Shown here in pieces: positions 47,153-56,389 of a stretch of 64,000 bases of DNA. The position numbers and the translations under genes are program-made. This DNA comes from Robiginitomaculum sp. GTDB lineage: Bacteria; Pseudomonadota; Alphaproteobacteria; Caulobacterales; Maricaulaceae. The notes under the pieces are model-generated. The model was given only the letters and a program-made list of their open reading frames with translations, searched no databases and was not told the origin of the DNA. The stretch lies in contig JAJFFO010000013.1 in NCBI GenBank assembly GCA_021776615.1, positions 151,339 through 215,338 on the forward strand, given 5' to 3'. Every line of letters begins with the position of its first letter. Within the stretch, counting starts at the first letter, position 1.

Positions 47153-47678
47153 TTTCTTCTTCCTTCCATTGGAGATGGGTTGCATATGCAACCCTGCCCT
47201 TTGGCGAAAACAGGGTGTGCAAACGGAAAGAAAAATTGACGGCGGGCGCAAGGGCTTTGCCCTGAGCCTCGGGAGACCGGCCATTTTTATTGAAGTGCGC
47301 TTAAGGGAAAGTTCCCTAAGCCTAGCCGCCCTCGAAATTCACCTGCTTTAACAGGAGCGTAGAACTGCGCGACGGAATCGCTTGCCGATCATTCTTGGCC
47401 GAACGGCCTCTTGGGCAACATTACTCAACAAGCCGTTGCGGCATGCGCATAAGGCAAAATAAATTTAGTTTGACAAAATAAACCCTAACGGGATGATATC
47501 GACAATTTATAGCCTAAATATCTAAAATAGTCCCGTTCGGGTCGACTCTAAGACGTTAGCTAACGCACACCAACTAACATAATTTAGTATTTTCGTTAGT
47601 TATTTCTTGCATGTTTCAAAAATGTTAGTTATCTTGATTCAAGTAACATAATTTATAAAAACGTTAGTTAGGGCAAAA
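47153..47678. other. Regulatory region upstream of Fic gene with GTTAGTTA repeats
   Basis: Left half (47153-47480) holds short GC-richer sequence without a credible gene. The right half carries five related sites: palindrome GTTAGCTAAC at 47555-47564, inverted AACTAAC at 47572, and direct GTTAGTTA at 47595, 47624 and 47663. The last ends eight bases before the Fic start codon. This looks like a multi-site operator for the Fic gene. Confidence 0.6.
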
Positions 47679-48845
47679 ATGAATAAGGAACAACGCATAG
47701 GAAAATATATCAAATGCTCCGTAGGCGGAGAAAATTATAATGCCTACGTGCCGCAAAATTTGCCGCCCAAACCAGCTTTAAATATAGAAGAATTATACCC
47801 TCTTTTGGATCAGGCCAACATAGCCCTTGGTCGCCTAGATGGTATGAGTGTGGTCTTACCTGACTCATCTTTATTCTTGTATATGTATGTCCGTAAAGAG
47901 GCTGTTTTGTCTTCTCAGATAGAAGGCACACAATCTTCACTATCAGACCTCCTCTTATTTGAAACAGACCAAGCCCCTGGTGTCCCCATGGATGATGTGA
48001 CAGAAGTATCTAACTATGTTGCTGCCATGGATCATGGCCTTGAGCGCCTAAAAGAATTTCCGTTATCCCTGCGCCTAATAAGAGAAATACATGCCAAACT
48101 TATGGCTGGTGCTCGCGGCAGCAATAAAATGCCCGGCGAGTTTAGGACTTCCCAAAACTGGCTTGGCGGCTCCAGGCCAGGTAATGCCAGTTTTGTGCCA
48201 CCGCCACCAGAGCGGCTCAATGAAATATTAGGGGAATTTGAAAAATTTCTTCATGATGAAACCGTAAAGCTACCAGTTTTAATCAAAGTTGCGTTAGCGC
48301 ATGTTCAGTTCGAAACCATTCACCCATTTTTGGACGGCAATGGTCGCCTTGGTCGCTTACTGATTACATTTATCCTTTGCGTAGAAGGCCTTCTTAAAGA
48401 GCCATTGCTATATTTAAGCCTGTATTTCAAATCTAACCGACAGGCCTATTACGACCACCTTCAATCTGTTCGAGAAACTGGAGATTGGGAGAGCTGGATT
48501 AAATTTTTCCTGACAGGTATCATTGATACAGCGAACCAAGCCACAGAGACAGCACAGGCTATTATTAAGCTATTTAGTAAGGATCGAGCTAGAATTGAGA
48601 ATAAAGGCAAGCCCACCGCTGCCGTTTTGACAATTCATAACTATTTTCAAAAACACCCGATCTCTAACACCACCAACATCAAGAAAGCATGCGGTGTCTC
48701 CCTGCCCACGGTTTTACGCGCTTTAACCACCCTTCAAGAACATAAAATCATCAAAGAGATAACGGGAAAAGATCGCCATAAAGTTTTTGTTTACCGTGAA
48801 TATCTGGATATTTTAAACGCAGGCACTGAGCGACTTAGATATTAG
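47679..48845 (+). CDS. Fic family protein (class II) with C-terminal winged helix
   Basis: 388 residues. Usual function is transfer of AMP from ATP to a hydroxyl side chain of a target protein. The inhibitory helix precedes the core in the same chain (SSQIEGT at 78-84, Glu82 as the blocking residue), defining class II. The Fic motif HPFLDGNGRLGR has the catalytic His at 215; the flap region is around GSRPGNASFVPPPP. A winged helix at about 310-375 (HPISNTTNIKKACGVSLPTV...) suggests DNA binding and autoregulation through the upstream repeats. It stands alone with no separate antitoxin. Confidence 0.9.
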   Translation: MNKEQRIGKYIKCSVGGENYNAYVPQNLPPKPALNIEELYPLLDQANIALGRLDGMSVVLPDSSLFLYMYVRKEAVLSSQIEGTQSSLSDLLLFETDQAPGVPMDDVTEVSNYVAAMDHGLERLKEFPLSLRLIREIHAKLMAGARGSNKMPGEFRTSQNWLGGSRPGNASFVPPPPERLNEILGEFEKFLHDETVKLPVLIKVALAHVQFETIHPFLDGNGRLGRLLITFILCVEGLLKEPLLYLSLYFKSNRQAYYDHLQSVRETGDWESWIKFFLTGIIDTANQATETAQAIIKLFSKDRARIENKGKPTAAVLTIHNYFQKHPISNTTNIKKACGVSLPTVLRALTTLQEHKIIKEITGKDRHKVFVYREYLDILNAGTERLRY

Positions 48846-48887
48846 TAATTTGATTCTTCATCATATTTTACCATAAACTCAACGATC

Positions 48888-48979
48888 ATTGGTTTATAAT
48901 ATTGTTATTTTGTCCAGCCCAACTGAACATAACTAAGAGTATTTGAACTTGATATTGGTTTAATATTTTGCTATTTTGT
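48888..48979 (+). promoter_or_regulatory. Direct repeats in the abiE promoter
   Basis: Two copies of about 26 bases beginning ATTGGTTTA and ending TATTTTGT (48888-48913 and 48954-48979), 66 bases apart. The second ends five bases before the abiEi start codon. AbiEi-type antitoxins are known to repress their own promoter through repeats, so these are likely binding sites. Confidence 0.5.
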
Positions 48980-48984
48980 ATAGT

Positions 48985-49779
48985 ATGACTGAGCATAATC
49001 GAGAAAAACTAAACCGCTTACAGCACCTACTTCCCGAAGGCACGGTAGCCGAAGGCGCGTGGCTTGAGGCACATGGTTATCCTCGTTCACTGCGACAATA
49101 CTATTTAGATCACGGTTGGTTAAAGAAACTCGCACGAAATGCTTTTTCCCGGCCTGTAGGCCATATCACATGGCAATCTGTCGTCTACTCGCTCCAATCA
49201 ATCATGTCATATAACGTGCTGGTTGGTAGCCGGTCCTCTCTCGATCTACAAGGATACACCCATTATCTGGAATTAAGCGGGAAGCAAGCAATCCACCTAT
49301 ATGCAACCACCCGCCCTCCAGCATGGCTGAGCAAAATCGAAATAGAGGATGTTTGCTTTGCCTCACATAAATGTACTCGTCTTTTTCCTGAAAAATCTAA
49401 TGCCCCAGGCAAAGCCACCACCCGTCATATATGGGGGCATGAACACCAACCGATAATGATCACTTCGCCTGAACGTGCCGTTCTTGAACTCCTTGATGAA
49501 TTACCCGAGCGAGAAAGTTTTCATCAGGTTGATATGCTTTTTGAGGGTTTGACCAATCTTAGGCCCAAAACAATGCAATCCTTGCTAGTTGAATGTAAGA
49601 ACATAAAAGTGAAACGGCTGTTTTTCTGGTTTGCTCATCGACATAATCACGCTTGGCTAAAGCATCTTGATGAAACTGCCATCAACCTTGGGAGTGGCAA
49701 GCGATCACTTGTAACTGGGGGTAAGCTTGATCCCCAATATCTGATCACCGTACCGGAGTCGATGCATGGCAATTTCTGA
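48985..49779 (+). CDS. abiEi: AbiEi-type antitoxin
   Basis: 264 residues from the ATG at 48985 (a TTG three codons earlier is the alternative; no clear ribosome binding site for either). An N-terminal winged-helix region (about 10-65, LEAHGYPRSLRQYYLDHGWL then KLARNAFSRP) is followed by the AbiEi C-terminal antitoxin domain with ITSPERAVLELLDELP. In AbiE type IV toxin-antitoxin systems this protein represses the operon and counteracts the toxin. Overlaps the toxin gene by 14 bases. Confidence 0.85.
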   Translation: MTEHNREKLNRLQHLLPEGTVAEGAWLEAHGYPRSLRQYYLDHGWLKKLARNAFSRPVGHITWQSVVYSLQSIMSYNVLVGSRSSLDLQGYTHYLELSGKQAIHLYATTRPPAWLSKIEIEDVCFASHKCTRLFPEKSNAPGKATTRHIWGHEHQPIMITSPERAVLELLDELPERESFHQVDMLFEGLTNLRPKTMQSLLVECKNIKVKRLFFWFAHRHNHAWLKHLDETAINLGSGKRSLVTGGKLDPQYLITVPESMHGNF

Positions 49780-50683
49780 ACAATACAGACAGCAAGTTGC
49801 CCTGCTTATTCGCCTAATCCCGCTAGTCGCCGAAGAGGAATGTTTTGCTCTAAAAGGAGGAACTGCGATCAATCTTTTTATACGGGACCTGCCACGCCTG
49901 TCCGTTGATATTGATCTGACCTATTTGCCACTCGAACCTCGTGAAAAATCACTGCAAGGAATTGATGCTGCGATTAAGCGTATTGGCAAGCGTGCAGAAA
50001 CCACCATCGCAAACGCCAAAACCGAAATAAGAATGCTCCAGCCCGAAAATACAGCCACCAAAGCCGTTATCAAGCTTGGCCGAACACAAGTGAAAATCGA
50101 AGTGACTCCAGTATTGCGGGGCTGCGTCTATGAGCCTGAGCTTTGTAGTGTCTCATCAAATGTAGAAGACACATTTGGTTTCGCCGAAATCAAAATTCTA
50201 TCATTTGCGGACATTTATGCGGGCAAGGCTTTGGCTGCTCTTGATCGCCAACATCCGCGTGACCTTTTTGATGTGTATTGGCTGCTTGAGAATGAAGGAA
50301 TTACTGACGGCCTGAGAGAAGCCTTTATGGTCTATTTGCTCAGCCATGGTCGAGGCTTTCATGAGGTGTTGGCACCGTCGCGCCTAGATATGTCACATGA
50401 GTATGAACATGGTTTCATGGGCATGACAGACTCACCTATCCCGCTAGAAACGCTCTATGAGGCCAGAGAAGAACTGATTTCCCAGCTTTGTACGAACATG
50501 CCTGAGCGTCATAAGCTATTTCTGCTTGGCTTCATGGAAGGCAAACCTGATTGGTCGCAATTAAAAATTCCACATGCCAAGAACCTGCCTGCTGTAAAAT
50601 GGCGTATGCTGAATTTAGAAAAGCTAACCCCTGACCGTCGTATTGAACTTATTGCAATACTCAAAGAGGCACTTGGACAATAA
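49766..50683 (+). CDS. abiEii: AbiEii-type nucleotidyltransferase toxin
   Basis: 305 residues of the AbiEii/DUF1814 family. The nucleotidyltransferase signature is FALKGGTAINLF (GG at 31-32) followed by SVDIDLTY with Asp48 and Asp50. The later conserved IYAGKALAALDRQHPRDLFDVY segment supplies the Lys and Asp of the active site. Relatives modify tRNA acceptor ends and block growth. Translationally coupled to abiEi by overlap. Together they form a complete abortive-infection pair. Confidence 0.88.
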   Translation: MAISEQYRQQVALLIRLIPLVAEEECFALKGGTAINLFIRDLPRLSVDIDLTYLPLEPREKSLQGIDAAIKRIGKRAETTIANAKTEIRMLQPENTATKAVIKLGRTQVKIEVTPVLRGCVYEPELCSVSSNVEDTFGFAEIKILSFADIYAGKALAALDRQHPRDLFDVYWLLENEGITDGLREAFMVYLLSHGRGFHEVLAPSRLDMSHEYEHGFMGMTDSPIPLETLYEAREELISQLCTNMPERHKLFLLGFMEGKPDWSQLKIPHAKNLPAVKWRMLNLEKLTPDRRIELIAILKEALGQ

Positions 50684-50750
50684 CCAAATTACTAATATCG
50701 ACTTCTATGGCCATTTATATGGCAGGTTCGATATAAAGCAAATATCACAC

Positions 50751-52091
50751 TCAACGCGGTCTATTTTTAGGTTTGTTTGGATCAAGTTCCGGCGGTGGTA
50801 GTGGCTCTACTTTGCGTTCACGTTCCTGTTTCTCTTGCTGAGCTTTCTTTACAGCCTGCGCCTTGGAATCATCCGCCTGCCTGACTTTCAAATCAACCGG
50901 ATCGATCCTCACCACCTGACCGTCTTTTTGTTCTCCGGCACTGATTTTCTCTGCCCTCTCAATTCTCACCTGCAATTCCTGTCGCTCGGCTATATGCGCG
51001 CTAACCAGCTTTTGCATCTCCTCGGCATCACGAGCATTACATGCCTCCTTATCAGCTAGATTTTCCTGCTTGGTGCGCTGATACCTTCCGGTCAAGCGAT
51101 CCCAAATACCGACAAGGCCACCGCGCAAGCGATCTGCTCTGGCACGGGTTTCAATGGATTGGCGCTTTTCCTGCGCTTTGAGTAATTCTTCACGCACTTT
51201 CCTTTGCCTATCCACCATGTGTTGCTTTTCAGAAGAAAGGGCTGCCAAGGCTCGATCTTGTTTCACACGTTGTGCCTCAACTACCTGATCTTTCAGGCGA
51301 GCGCGTAATTCCTTCATATGGGCTTTGGCTGCTTCGGCTGAGGGTAGGGAAGCTGGTGAGCCAAGCCTTGATTCCACCACACGCTTGCGTTCTCCTACGG
51401 AACGCGGCACGGCATTTATATCGCCTTGCAGATCAACCACGACAAAGCCGGTTCTGCCATGCGCCATAATCAAATTATTTTCGGCTAATGCTTTCTCAAA
51501 TTCACGCCGGTTTTCTGTTTTCTGCCACGCTTCGACAATGCGCTCTCTGGTGCTGATGGTATCACTTTGTCCTTCATCGGCACGTCTGGCCTCGGCTAGA
51601 TTAAAGTTTTCCTTTTTGGCTTGCGCTTTGTCTTTCAAGCCAGCGGGTAACTCCCAGCCATGCTGACGATATAGATCAATGGAGAGCGATTGCAATTTTA
51701 AGCGATCATGCTTGATGTCGCGAGCAACACCGGTTTCAGGGTCAATCCGGCTCCACACCACATGGGCATGTTGACGACCATATTTTTCATGAAAGATGAT
51801 GGCGCAAGGTAAGTTTTCAAATCCAAGTCTCTTTTCTGATTGAGCTATGGCATCAAGGAAAACCTCCCGGTCAGCCGATACGTCTCTAGGCGGATTAAAC
51901 GAGAGAGAATAAAATTCCTTTTGGCACTTTGTCCCTTTGGCCATGGCTTCAACTTCTAAAAGGCTATCGCTAAAATCTTCACTGGCAAAGCCGCGTAATT
52001 CATGAACGGTTACATGGTCATTATCGCGGGTGTTTTCTAAATGCTTTGCCAAGCCGCTGGCATTCGAGCGGGTATTGCCTTTTAAGATCAT
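50751..52091 (-). CDS. Relaxase/mobilisation nuclease, MobA/VirD2-like
   Basis: 446 residues. N-terminal relaxase domain at about 1-150 with LAKHLENTRDNDHVTVHELRGF, the FYSLSFNPP strand and the metal-binding histidine cluster HEKYGRQHAHVVW (His101, His108, His110). A long charged coiled-coil region (about 255-330 and 355-410) and a Pro-rich tail follow. It should nick oriT and lead the strand to the recipient. The classical N-terminal motif I tyrosine is not obvious; Tyr61 is a candidate. Starts one base after the MobC-like stop. Confidence 0.8.
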   Translation of the reverse strand: MILKGNTRSNASGLAKHLENTRDNDHVTVHELRGFASEDFSDSLLEVEAMAKGTKCQKEFYSLSFNPPRDVSADREVFLDAIAQSEKRLGFENLPCAIIFHEKYGRQHAHVVWSRIDPETGVARDIKHDRLKLQSLSIDLYRQHGWELPAGLKDKAQAKKENFNLAEARRADEGQSDTISTRERIVEAWQKTENRREFEKALAENNLIMAHGRTGFVVVDLQGDINAVPRSVGERKRVVESRLGSPASLPSAEAAKAHMKELRARLKDQVVEAQRVKQDRALAALSSEKQHMVDRQRKVREELLKAQEKRQSIETRARADRLRGGLVGIWDRLTGRYQRTKQENLADKEACNARDAEEMQKLVSAHIAERQELQVRIERAEKISAGEQKDGQVVRIDPVDLKVRQADDSKAQAVKKAQQEKQERERKVEPLPPPELDPNKPKNRPR

Positions 52092-52092
52092 C

Positions 52093-52566
52093 TCACAACG
52101 ACCTTGGCCGATATAAGCCCTTTTTGCCTCGCGGTTTCTTGAAGGCTTTTTTCTTAGGGTTTAGGCCTTCTACGCCAAGCGCATCCATTAAGGCATCTCG
52201 CATTTGATAATGCCCGCGCAACACAGTGATGATCTCTTCTGTCTCCGGCCACCCGCCTTGGCGAGCTTCATGCGCCAATATACGCAATTCATCGCCAAAA
52301 AGCTGTAACCGCCCCAATAGCATTTTTAAGACTTTTAAGTCGGAACGCGAGCTTCGGGCTTTGCGCGGTGCTGGTTGATCAAGGCACATATGGCGCATGA
52401 ATTGGGAAAGGTTCATGCCGCCATGGGCGGCGCGAGATTGTATCTCCAGGTACTCGATCTTGCTCAGGCGAAAGCTGATCGATTTGGTGCCTGCTTTACC
52501 GCCTCCAGAGGCGTTAAACGCACCATGCGCAAGCCCCTCTTTATTGGGGTTGATATCAGATTTCAT
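52093..52566 (-). CDS. MobC-like mobilisation accessory protein
   Basis: 157 residues from the ATG at 52566 (AAGGTGCC upstream). The central part (SISFRLSKIEYLEIQSRAAH, then GMNLSQFMRHMCL) is a ribbon-helix-helix as in MobC/NikA relaxosome proteins; the tail is very basic (KKKAFKKPRGKKG). It should bind oriT beside the relaxase. Immediately upstream of the relaxase gene, and downstream of the palindromic oriT candidate. Confidence 0.8.
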   Translation of the reverse strand: MKSDINPNKEGLAHGAFNASGGGKAGTKSISFRLSKIEYLEIQSRAAHGGMNLSQFMRHMCLDQPAPRKARSSRSDLKVLKMLLGRLQLFGDELRILAHEARQGGWPETEEIITVLRGHYQMRDALMDALGVEGLNPKKKAFKKPRGKKGLYRPRSL

Positions 52567-52902
52567 GTGGCACCTTGCCTTTCTTATTAGACCGCACAGC
52601 CAGTTGCGCTTACTGGCCGTTGGGGTAGTTTGAAGGGTGTAACGAGACACCATTCATACCAAAGTCATACCGGGCAGTTTGCCCGAAGATTGACTTTGGC
52701 TCGCCTTGGGGGTCCACGGGGGATGCGGCGCTTGAGCGATCCCCCTGGCAAGACGGGTTGTAATACAACCCACATCTTGCAGTTTCCGCTAAATGGCCCT
52801 TCAACCTTTACATAATACCATAAAAAGATAAAGTATTTCCACTACGCACCACTTTCTCGCTGCGCTTAAAGCAGTCTCGATGTTCAAAATTGGAGAAAAC
52901 TC
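52567..52902. other. Intergenic region with candidate oriT
   Basis: Lies between the start of the MobC-like gene and a rightward small gene. Besides the palindrome at 52748-52780 it has a second imperfect dyad, GGGGGAT (about 52719) with ATCCCCC (about 52739). No gene. Confidence 0.55.
52748..52780. other. Candidate origin of transfer (oriT)
   Basis: A nested palindrome: GGGTTGTA (52755-52762) and TACAACCC (52764-52771) with a single-base loop, flanked by GCAAGA on the left and TCTTGC (52775-52780) on the right. The sequence ACATCTTGC resembles nic regions of MOBP/MOBQ relaxases (ATCTTG/C or ATCCTG/C). It lies about 180 bases upstream of the MobC-relaxase operon, the expected place. Confidence 0.55.
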
Positions 52903-53256
52903 TTGACCCAAGAACATTGGTCAAACCGATCCATCCGGCAAGCTTTTAACGGTAATTTGCCCGCCAAAGATCATCCTAGCTGCCCAATGGATGCTCGCGA
53001 CATCTCCATAACTGATAAACACCCAAGTATGAGCCGAAATGCCGTTGATCAGGTCAAGGCAAAAACCGATTATGAGATGCGACTAAAAAATCGACCTGCT
53101 CCCGCCCCCAAACCCAAGCCAGATGGCATTGGCTTTAAGAAAGAAGATATTCATAAGGTGGATAAAGAGGCGCGGGCACACACTCAAAAAAAACTGGATT
53201 TGCACCATGCCCACCGCGAGGCAGAAAAGCATAAGACTCAAGGCAAAAGTCGCTAA
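52903..53256 (+). CDS. Small basic hypothetical protein beside oriT
   Basis: 117 residues starting with TTG at 52903, preceded by GGAGAAAA. The N terminus reads like TQEHWSNRSIRQAFNGN; the second half is Lys/His-rich and probably helical (KEDIHKVDKEARAHTQKKL). No signal peptide or membrane segment. No family recognised. Its position opposite the mobilisation operon suggests an accessory mobilisation role, which is inference only. Confidence 0.5.
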   Translation: MTQEHWSNRSIRQAFNGNLPAKDHPSCPMDARDISITDKHPSMSRNAVDQVKAKTDYEMRLKNRPAPAPKPKPDGIGFKKEDIHKVDKEARAHTQKKLDLHHAHREAEKHKTQGKSR

Positions 53257-53305
53257 TCGTAATAATTCTAAAAATTGTCGCCAGCTTTGCTGGCGACTTT
53301 ATTCC

Positions 53306-53713
53306 TCAATTGGCGGGCAATATCTTTTCCGCCAATTCCTGTTTTAGAAACGCTACGTCATCACGGGTGATCAAAACCAGCCACGGCTCCCCTGCCTCAT
53401 CCATTATTCGGCCATAGGGGGCAAACTCCTGCCCTCTGGCAATCGAGCCAACAATCCTGGCATCTGTAGCGTTCGGGGCTTCGCGCAGCCGTGCATTCCC
53501 ATTTACCCGATAATGCGCGTCAATTTTTGCGATTTTAAGCCCTTCTGCGATTGCTTTGCATAATTCTGGTGGCTTGCTCGCCTCCGAGGCACAAAAACCC
53601 TTTAGAAAGCTCCCTTGCGCCGTTATTGGCCCATTTTCAGGCTCTTTTGCCTGCAAAATTCCGCCCCAAGCCAAAATTAGGGCTAAGATCGTCATTTTTA
53701 CCGGTATTCTCAT
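53306..53713 (-). CDS. Exported SH3-like domain protein
   Basis: 135 residues from the ATG at 53713 after GGAGGG. A signal peptide (about 1-22, MRIPVKMTILALILAWGG) is followed by a short segment with two Cys (GFCASEASKPPELCKA) and a bacterial SH3-like domain at about 65-125 (YRVNGNARLREAPNATDARIV, EPWLVLI). Periplasmic; may bind peptidoglycan. Thirteen bases downstream of the coupling-ATPase gene, so probably in the same operon. Confidence 0.65.
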   Translation of the reverse strand: MRIPVKMTILALILAWGGILQAKEPENGPITAQGSFLKGFCASEASKPPELCKAIAEGLKIAKIDAHYRVNGNARLREAPNATDARIVGSIARGQEFAPYGRIMDEAGEPWLVLITRDDVAFLKQELAEKILPAN

Positions 53714-53728
53714 CAAAAAACCCTCCGT

Positions 53729-56386
53729 TTACTCAAAATCGTGCTGCAAAACCATAACATCCTGTCTGACTGCTCCGGCGCGCTGCACATGGGCATAGGC
53801 GTGCCAACGTCCCATGGCGATGATATCGGCTGGGGTCAGGGCTGGAACAATCTCATTGCCCTTGGTTCGGTAATCGCGCTCTAAATCTTCGGCACGCCAA
53901 GCGGAGGCTTGCTGTGCACCTAACCGTGCAACGCCTCCATCCTTACCTGATCCAGATTTCGGAATAAAACGATCATCAAGCGCATAGGTCGGGTTTCTGG
54001 TTGTCCGTGCTGATTGCCGCCTTGATGGCAACACCAAGGACAATGCCGAGCTTAATAACAAGCGCCAAAGGTTCGCGGCTTCCGCATCGTGATCTTCGAC
54101 AATCGGATCAAACACGCTCCAGCCTTCTATCAGTTTTCGTTGCTCTAGGCTTTCATTCTGGCCTTCTTCATAAACTCGATTGCGCTCGAACTTACCGGCG
54201 CACCAGCAAGCATATTCAACCGTGGCCTGATCTTCTGTGCGCAAGAATATTTTTGTCCGTGCTTGTTGCAAGAAATTGCTCGATGCGCGCTTGCCCATGG
54301 CTTGCTCCAAGGCGGCCACGGTCTGTGTTGCAAATACCCCGGCCAAGCCAGTTGAACGCGCCACGTTCCAAAATGTTGCATCACTGAGGCCAGAAGTCGG
54401 ATCGACGGTTACAATTTCTTGCACCTCATCCATCATCACAATGCATGGCTTGTCCTGTGGTTTTTCTTTACCCACCGCCTTCATCCGCGCTTCGCGTAAT
54501 ATGGCTTCGCGGTAAAGCGAGGTTTTAATCAAGATGCTGACCAATCGTGCCGGCAATCCGTCTTCAATGCTCGAAAGCGCGATAAGGACGATTTTACCGT
54601 TCAAAGCCTCCCGCAAGTCTGCGACGCCGTAATCCTTGCCAGAGGCAAAACGATTGCGCAGATTTTTAGTACCAGAAAACCCGCCGAGCAATTGCACAAC
54701 ATTGGCGGTAATGCCTGTCTTGGTCTCACTGGCCATATTCGCCCATGAGCCTTGCAAATACGAAATTGCACTGACCAATGAAGGCTCGTTCAAGGCTTCG
54801 AGTTTTTCTTCTAAATCTGATACGTCTTTTTTGGCCTTGATACCGGCTTCGAGTTTTTCTTCCAAGCTGATCTGCTCTTTTACCAATTCCTTAATTGCAT
54901 TGCTCAAAAGGCTTTCATTCACCACCGCCTCATAAGCCCAATAGAGCGAATATGGATGCGGAGCGACATGATCCGGCGTGTACCAGGAATTAAAACTTTC
55001 CGTGGTTGAATAGGCTTGCCCTACCTCCAAAACTTGGCGCAATAAATTAGCCGCCATATCTGGCCAAAAACTATCGCTCTCACCGCCGCCCATTTGGCGC
55101 ATCACTGAGCGCATCACGGCGGCGATCTGAGTTGGGGTCAAAAGTGCTGTTACATCAAAACCCAATTGATCCTTGCCCGTACCGATAACCACCACATCGC
55201 CTAAGCGGTTTGCGTCCTTGGCAATATCGCGGGCATCCTCCCAAAGAACGCCTTTGGCATCAATGACGAACATGCCGGTATTTCGATCTGCCATAAATTG
55301 GCGCATGAGCGGTTTCAGGATGGCGGTAGTTTTACCCTCACCGGTGCCGCCCATCACCATGACATGCTGAAACAAAGAATCCTGATCGAGCATAATATCC
55401 TGCTCTTTGCTTGGCGCGCATAGATCACCACGTAGCCGGAGCGTTCCGGTAGCCTTACCAAGTTTGAATAATTTCGCATCTTTGAGATAATTTGTGGCCA
55501 GATCAATTTGCCGCTCGTAACCAGCATTGATCAAAGCACGAGTTTCGACGCGGTAAGGCCAGCGAACATCGGCATCTTTGGAGATACGAGCATAGGGTGC
55601 GGCCTTGATGCGGCGCATAGTCTCCAAAACCATCATCGAGACCAGCAGGCTTGCGCCAATGGCGGTAACGGCAGATGCAGCCAGATATTTTGCGGAGTTA
55701 AACACGGTCAGGCCAAAGACCTTGGCAAAGCCAATCAGAAACTGACCAAATAATGCCCACCGGGTTTGTAAAATAGGATCTTCACCCGGCCATTGCTCCA
55801 ACACCGGCAAATCGGCATTGAATAAGCTTCCAAATGGCGTAGCTAATGCGTCTAACACTTGAAGAGAAAGAAAAATAAAAGTCGATACAGCCAAAACCAT
55901 AAACAGCAACACGCCCATTTGGGCGGCGCTGGCAATCATCTCTTTTGTAACATGGCGATCTGCCAGCCAGGTAATGCTCACTCCGTTTGGCAAACGACCA
56001 TCTTCCCAAAGCGGACGGTTTATGTCGCCAGGCACTTTGCAATAGAGTTGCGGGTATTTGTCTTTAGGCCAAATCTGCAAAGAGGCTTCCTTACGCTTGC
56101 CAGCGACCAATAAGACATCGATAGGATGGCGAACAAAGCGGCCAAAGAATTCAATCAAAAAACCAAATAAGCCACTTGCCTGTTTGGAACGCGGAACCAG
56201 TTTCAACAACTTCTTTGCTGGCCACCAAAAAATTGCTGCCTGCAATGACCAAACACTCAATGTGAAGGCCACCGGCAACATCAAAATGCTGACCATAAAA
56301 CTGCGAAACTTTTGTGAAATAAACAGGCCAAAAGTAATGGCCAGAATCGCAAACCAGATTAAGAGATCGGAAAATTCAATTGGCAT
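53729..56386 (-). CDS. Type IV coupling protein-like ATPase (TraD/VirD4 superfamily)
   Basis: 885 residues. Four or so transmembrane segments (about 8-25, 30-52, 155-180, 215-255) precede a large cytosolic ATPase domain with Walker A GGTGEGKT (346-353), Walker B CIVMMDEVQEI and, after it, the GVFATQTVAALEQAMG motor segment. A predicted coiled coil covers about 540-570 (SLEEKLEAGIKAKKDVSDLEEKLEAL). It would bring the relaxosome to a secretion channel. It is longer and more membrane-rich at the N terminus than VirD4, closer to IcmO/DotL or TraD forms. It is co-transcribed with the membrane protein upstream. Confidence 0.8.
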   Translation of the reverse strand: MPIEFSDLLIWFAILAITFGLFISQKFRSFMVSILMLPVAFTLSVWSLQAAIFWWPAKKLLKLVPRSKQASGLFGFLIEFFGRFVRHPIDVLLVAGKRKEASLQIWPKDKYPQLYCKVPGDINRPLWEDGRLPNGVSITWLADRHVTKEMIASAAQMGVLLFMVLAVSTFIFLSLQVLDALATPFGSLFNADLPVLEQWPGEDPILQTRWALFGQFLIGFAKVFGLTVFNSAKYLAASAVTAIGASLLVSMMVLETMRRIKAAPYARISKDADVRWPYRVETRALINAGYERQIDLATNYLKDAKLFKLGKATGTLRLRGDLCAPSKEQDIMLDQDSLFQHVMVMGGTGEGKTTAILKPLMRQFMADRNTGMFVIDAKGVLWEDARDIAKDANRLGDVVVIGTGKDQLGFDVTALLTPTQIAAVMRSVMRQMGGGESDSFWPDMAANLLRQVLEVGQAYSTTESFNSWYTPDHVAPHPYSLYWAYEAVVNESLLSNAIKELVKEQISLEEKLEAGIKAKKDVSDLEEKLEALNEPSLVSAISYLQGSWANMASETKTGITANVVQLLGGFSGTKNLRNRFASGKDYGVADLREALNGKIVLIALSSIEDGLPARLVSILIKTSLYREAILREARMKAVGKEKPQDKPCIVMMDEVQEIVTVDPTSGLSDATFWNVARSTGLAGVFATQTVAALEQAMGKRASSNFLQQARTKIFLRTEDQATVEYACWCAGKFERNRVYEEGQNESLEQRKLIEGWSVFDPIVEDHDAEAANLWRLLLSSALSLVLPSRRQSARTTRNPTYALDDRFIPKSGSGKDGGVARLGAQQASAWRAEDLERDYRTKGNEIVPALTPADIIAMGRWHAYAHVQRAGAVRQDVMVLQHDFE

Positions 56387-56389
56387 GGC

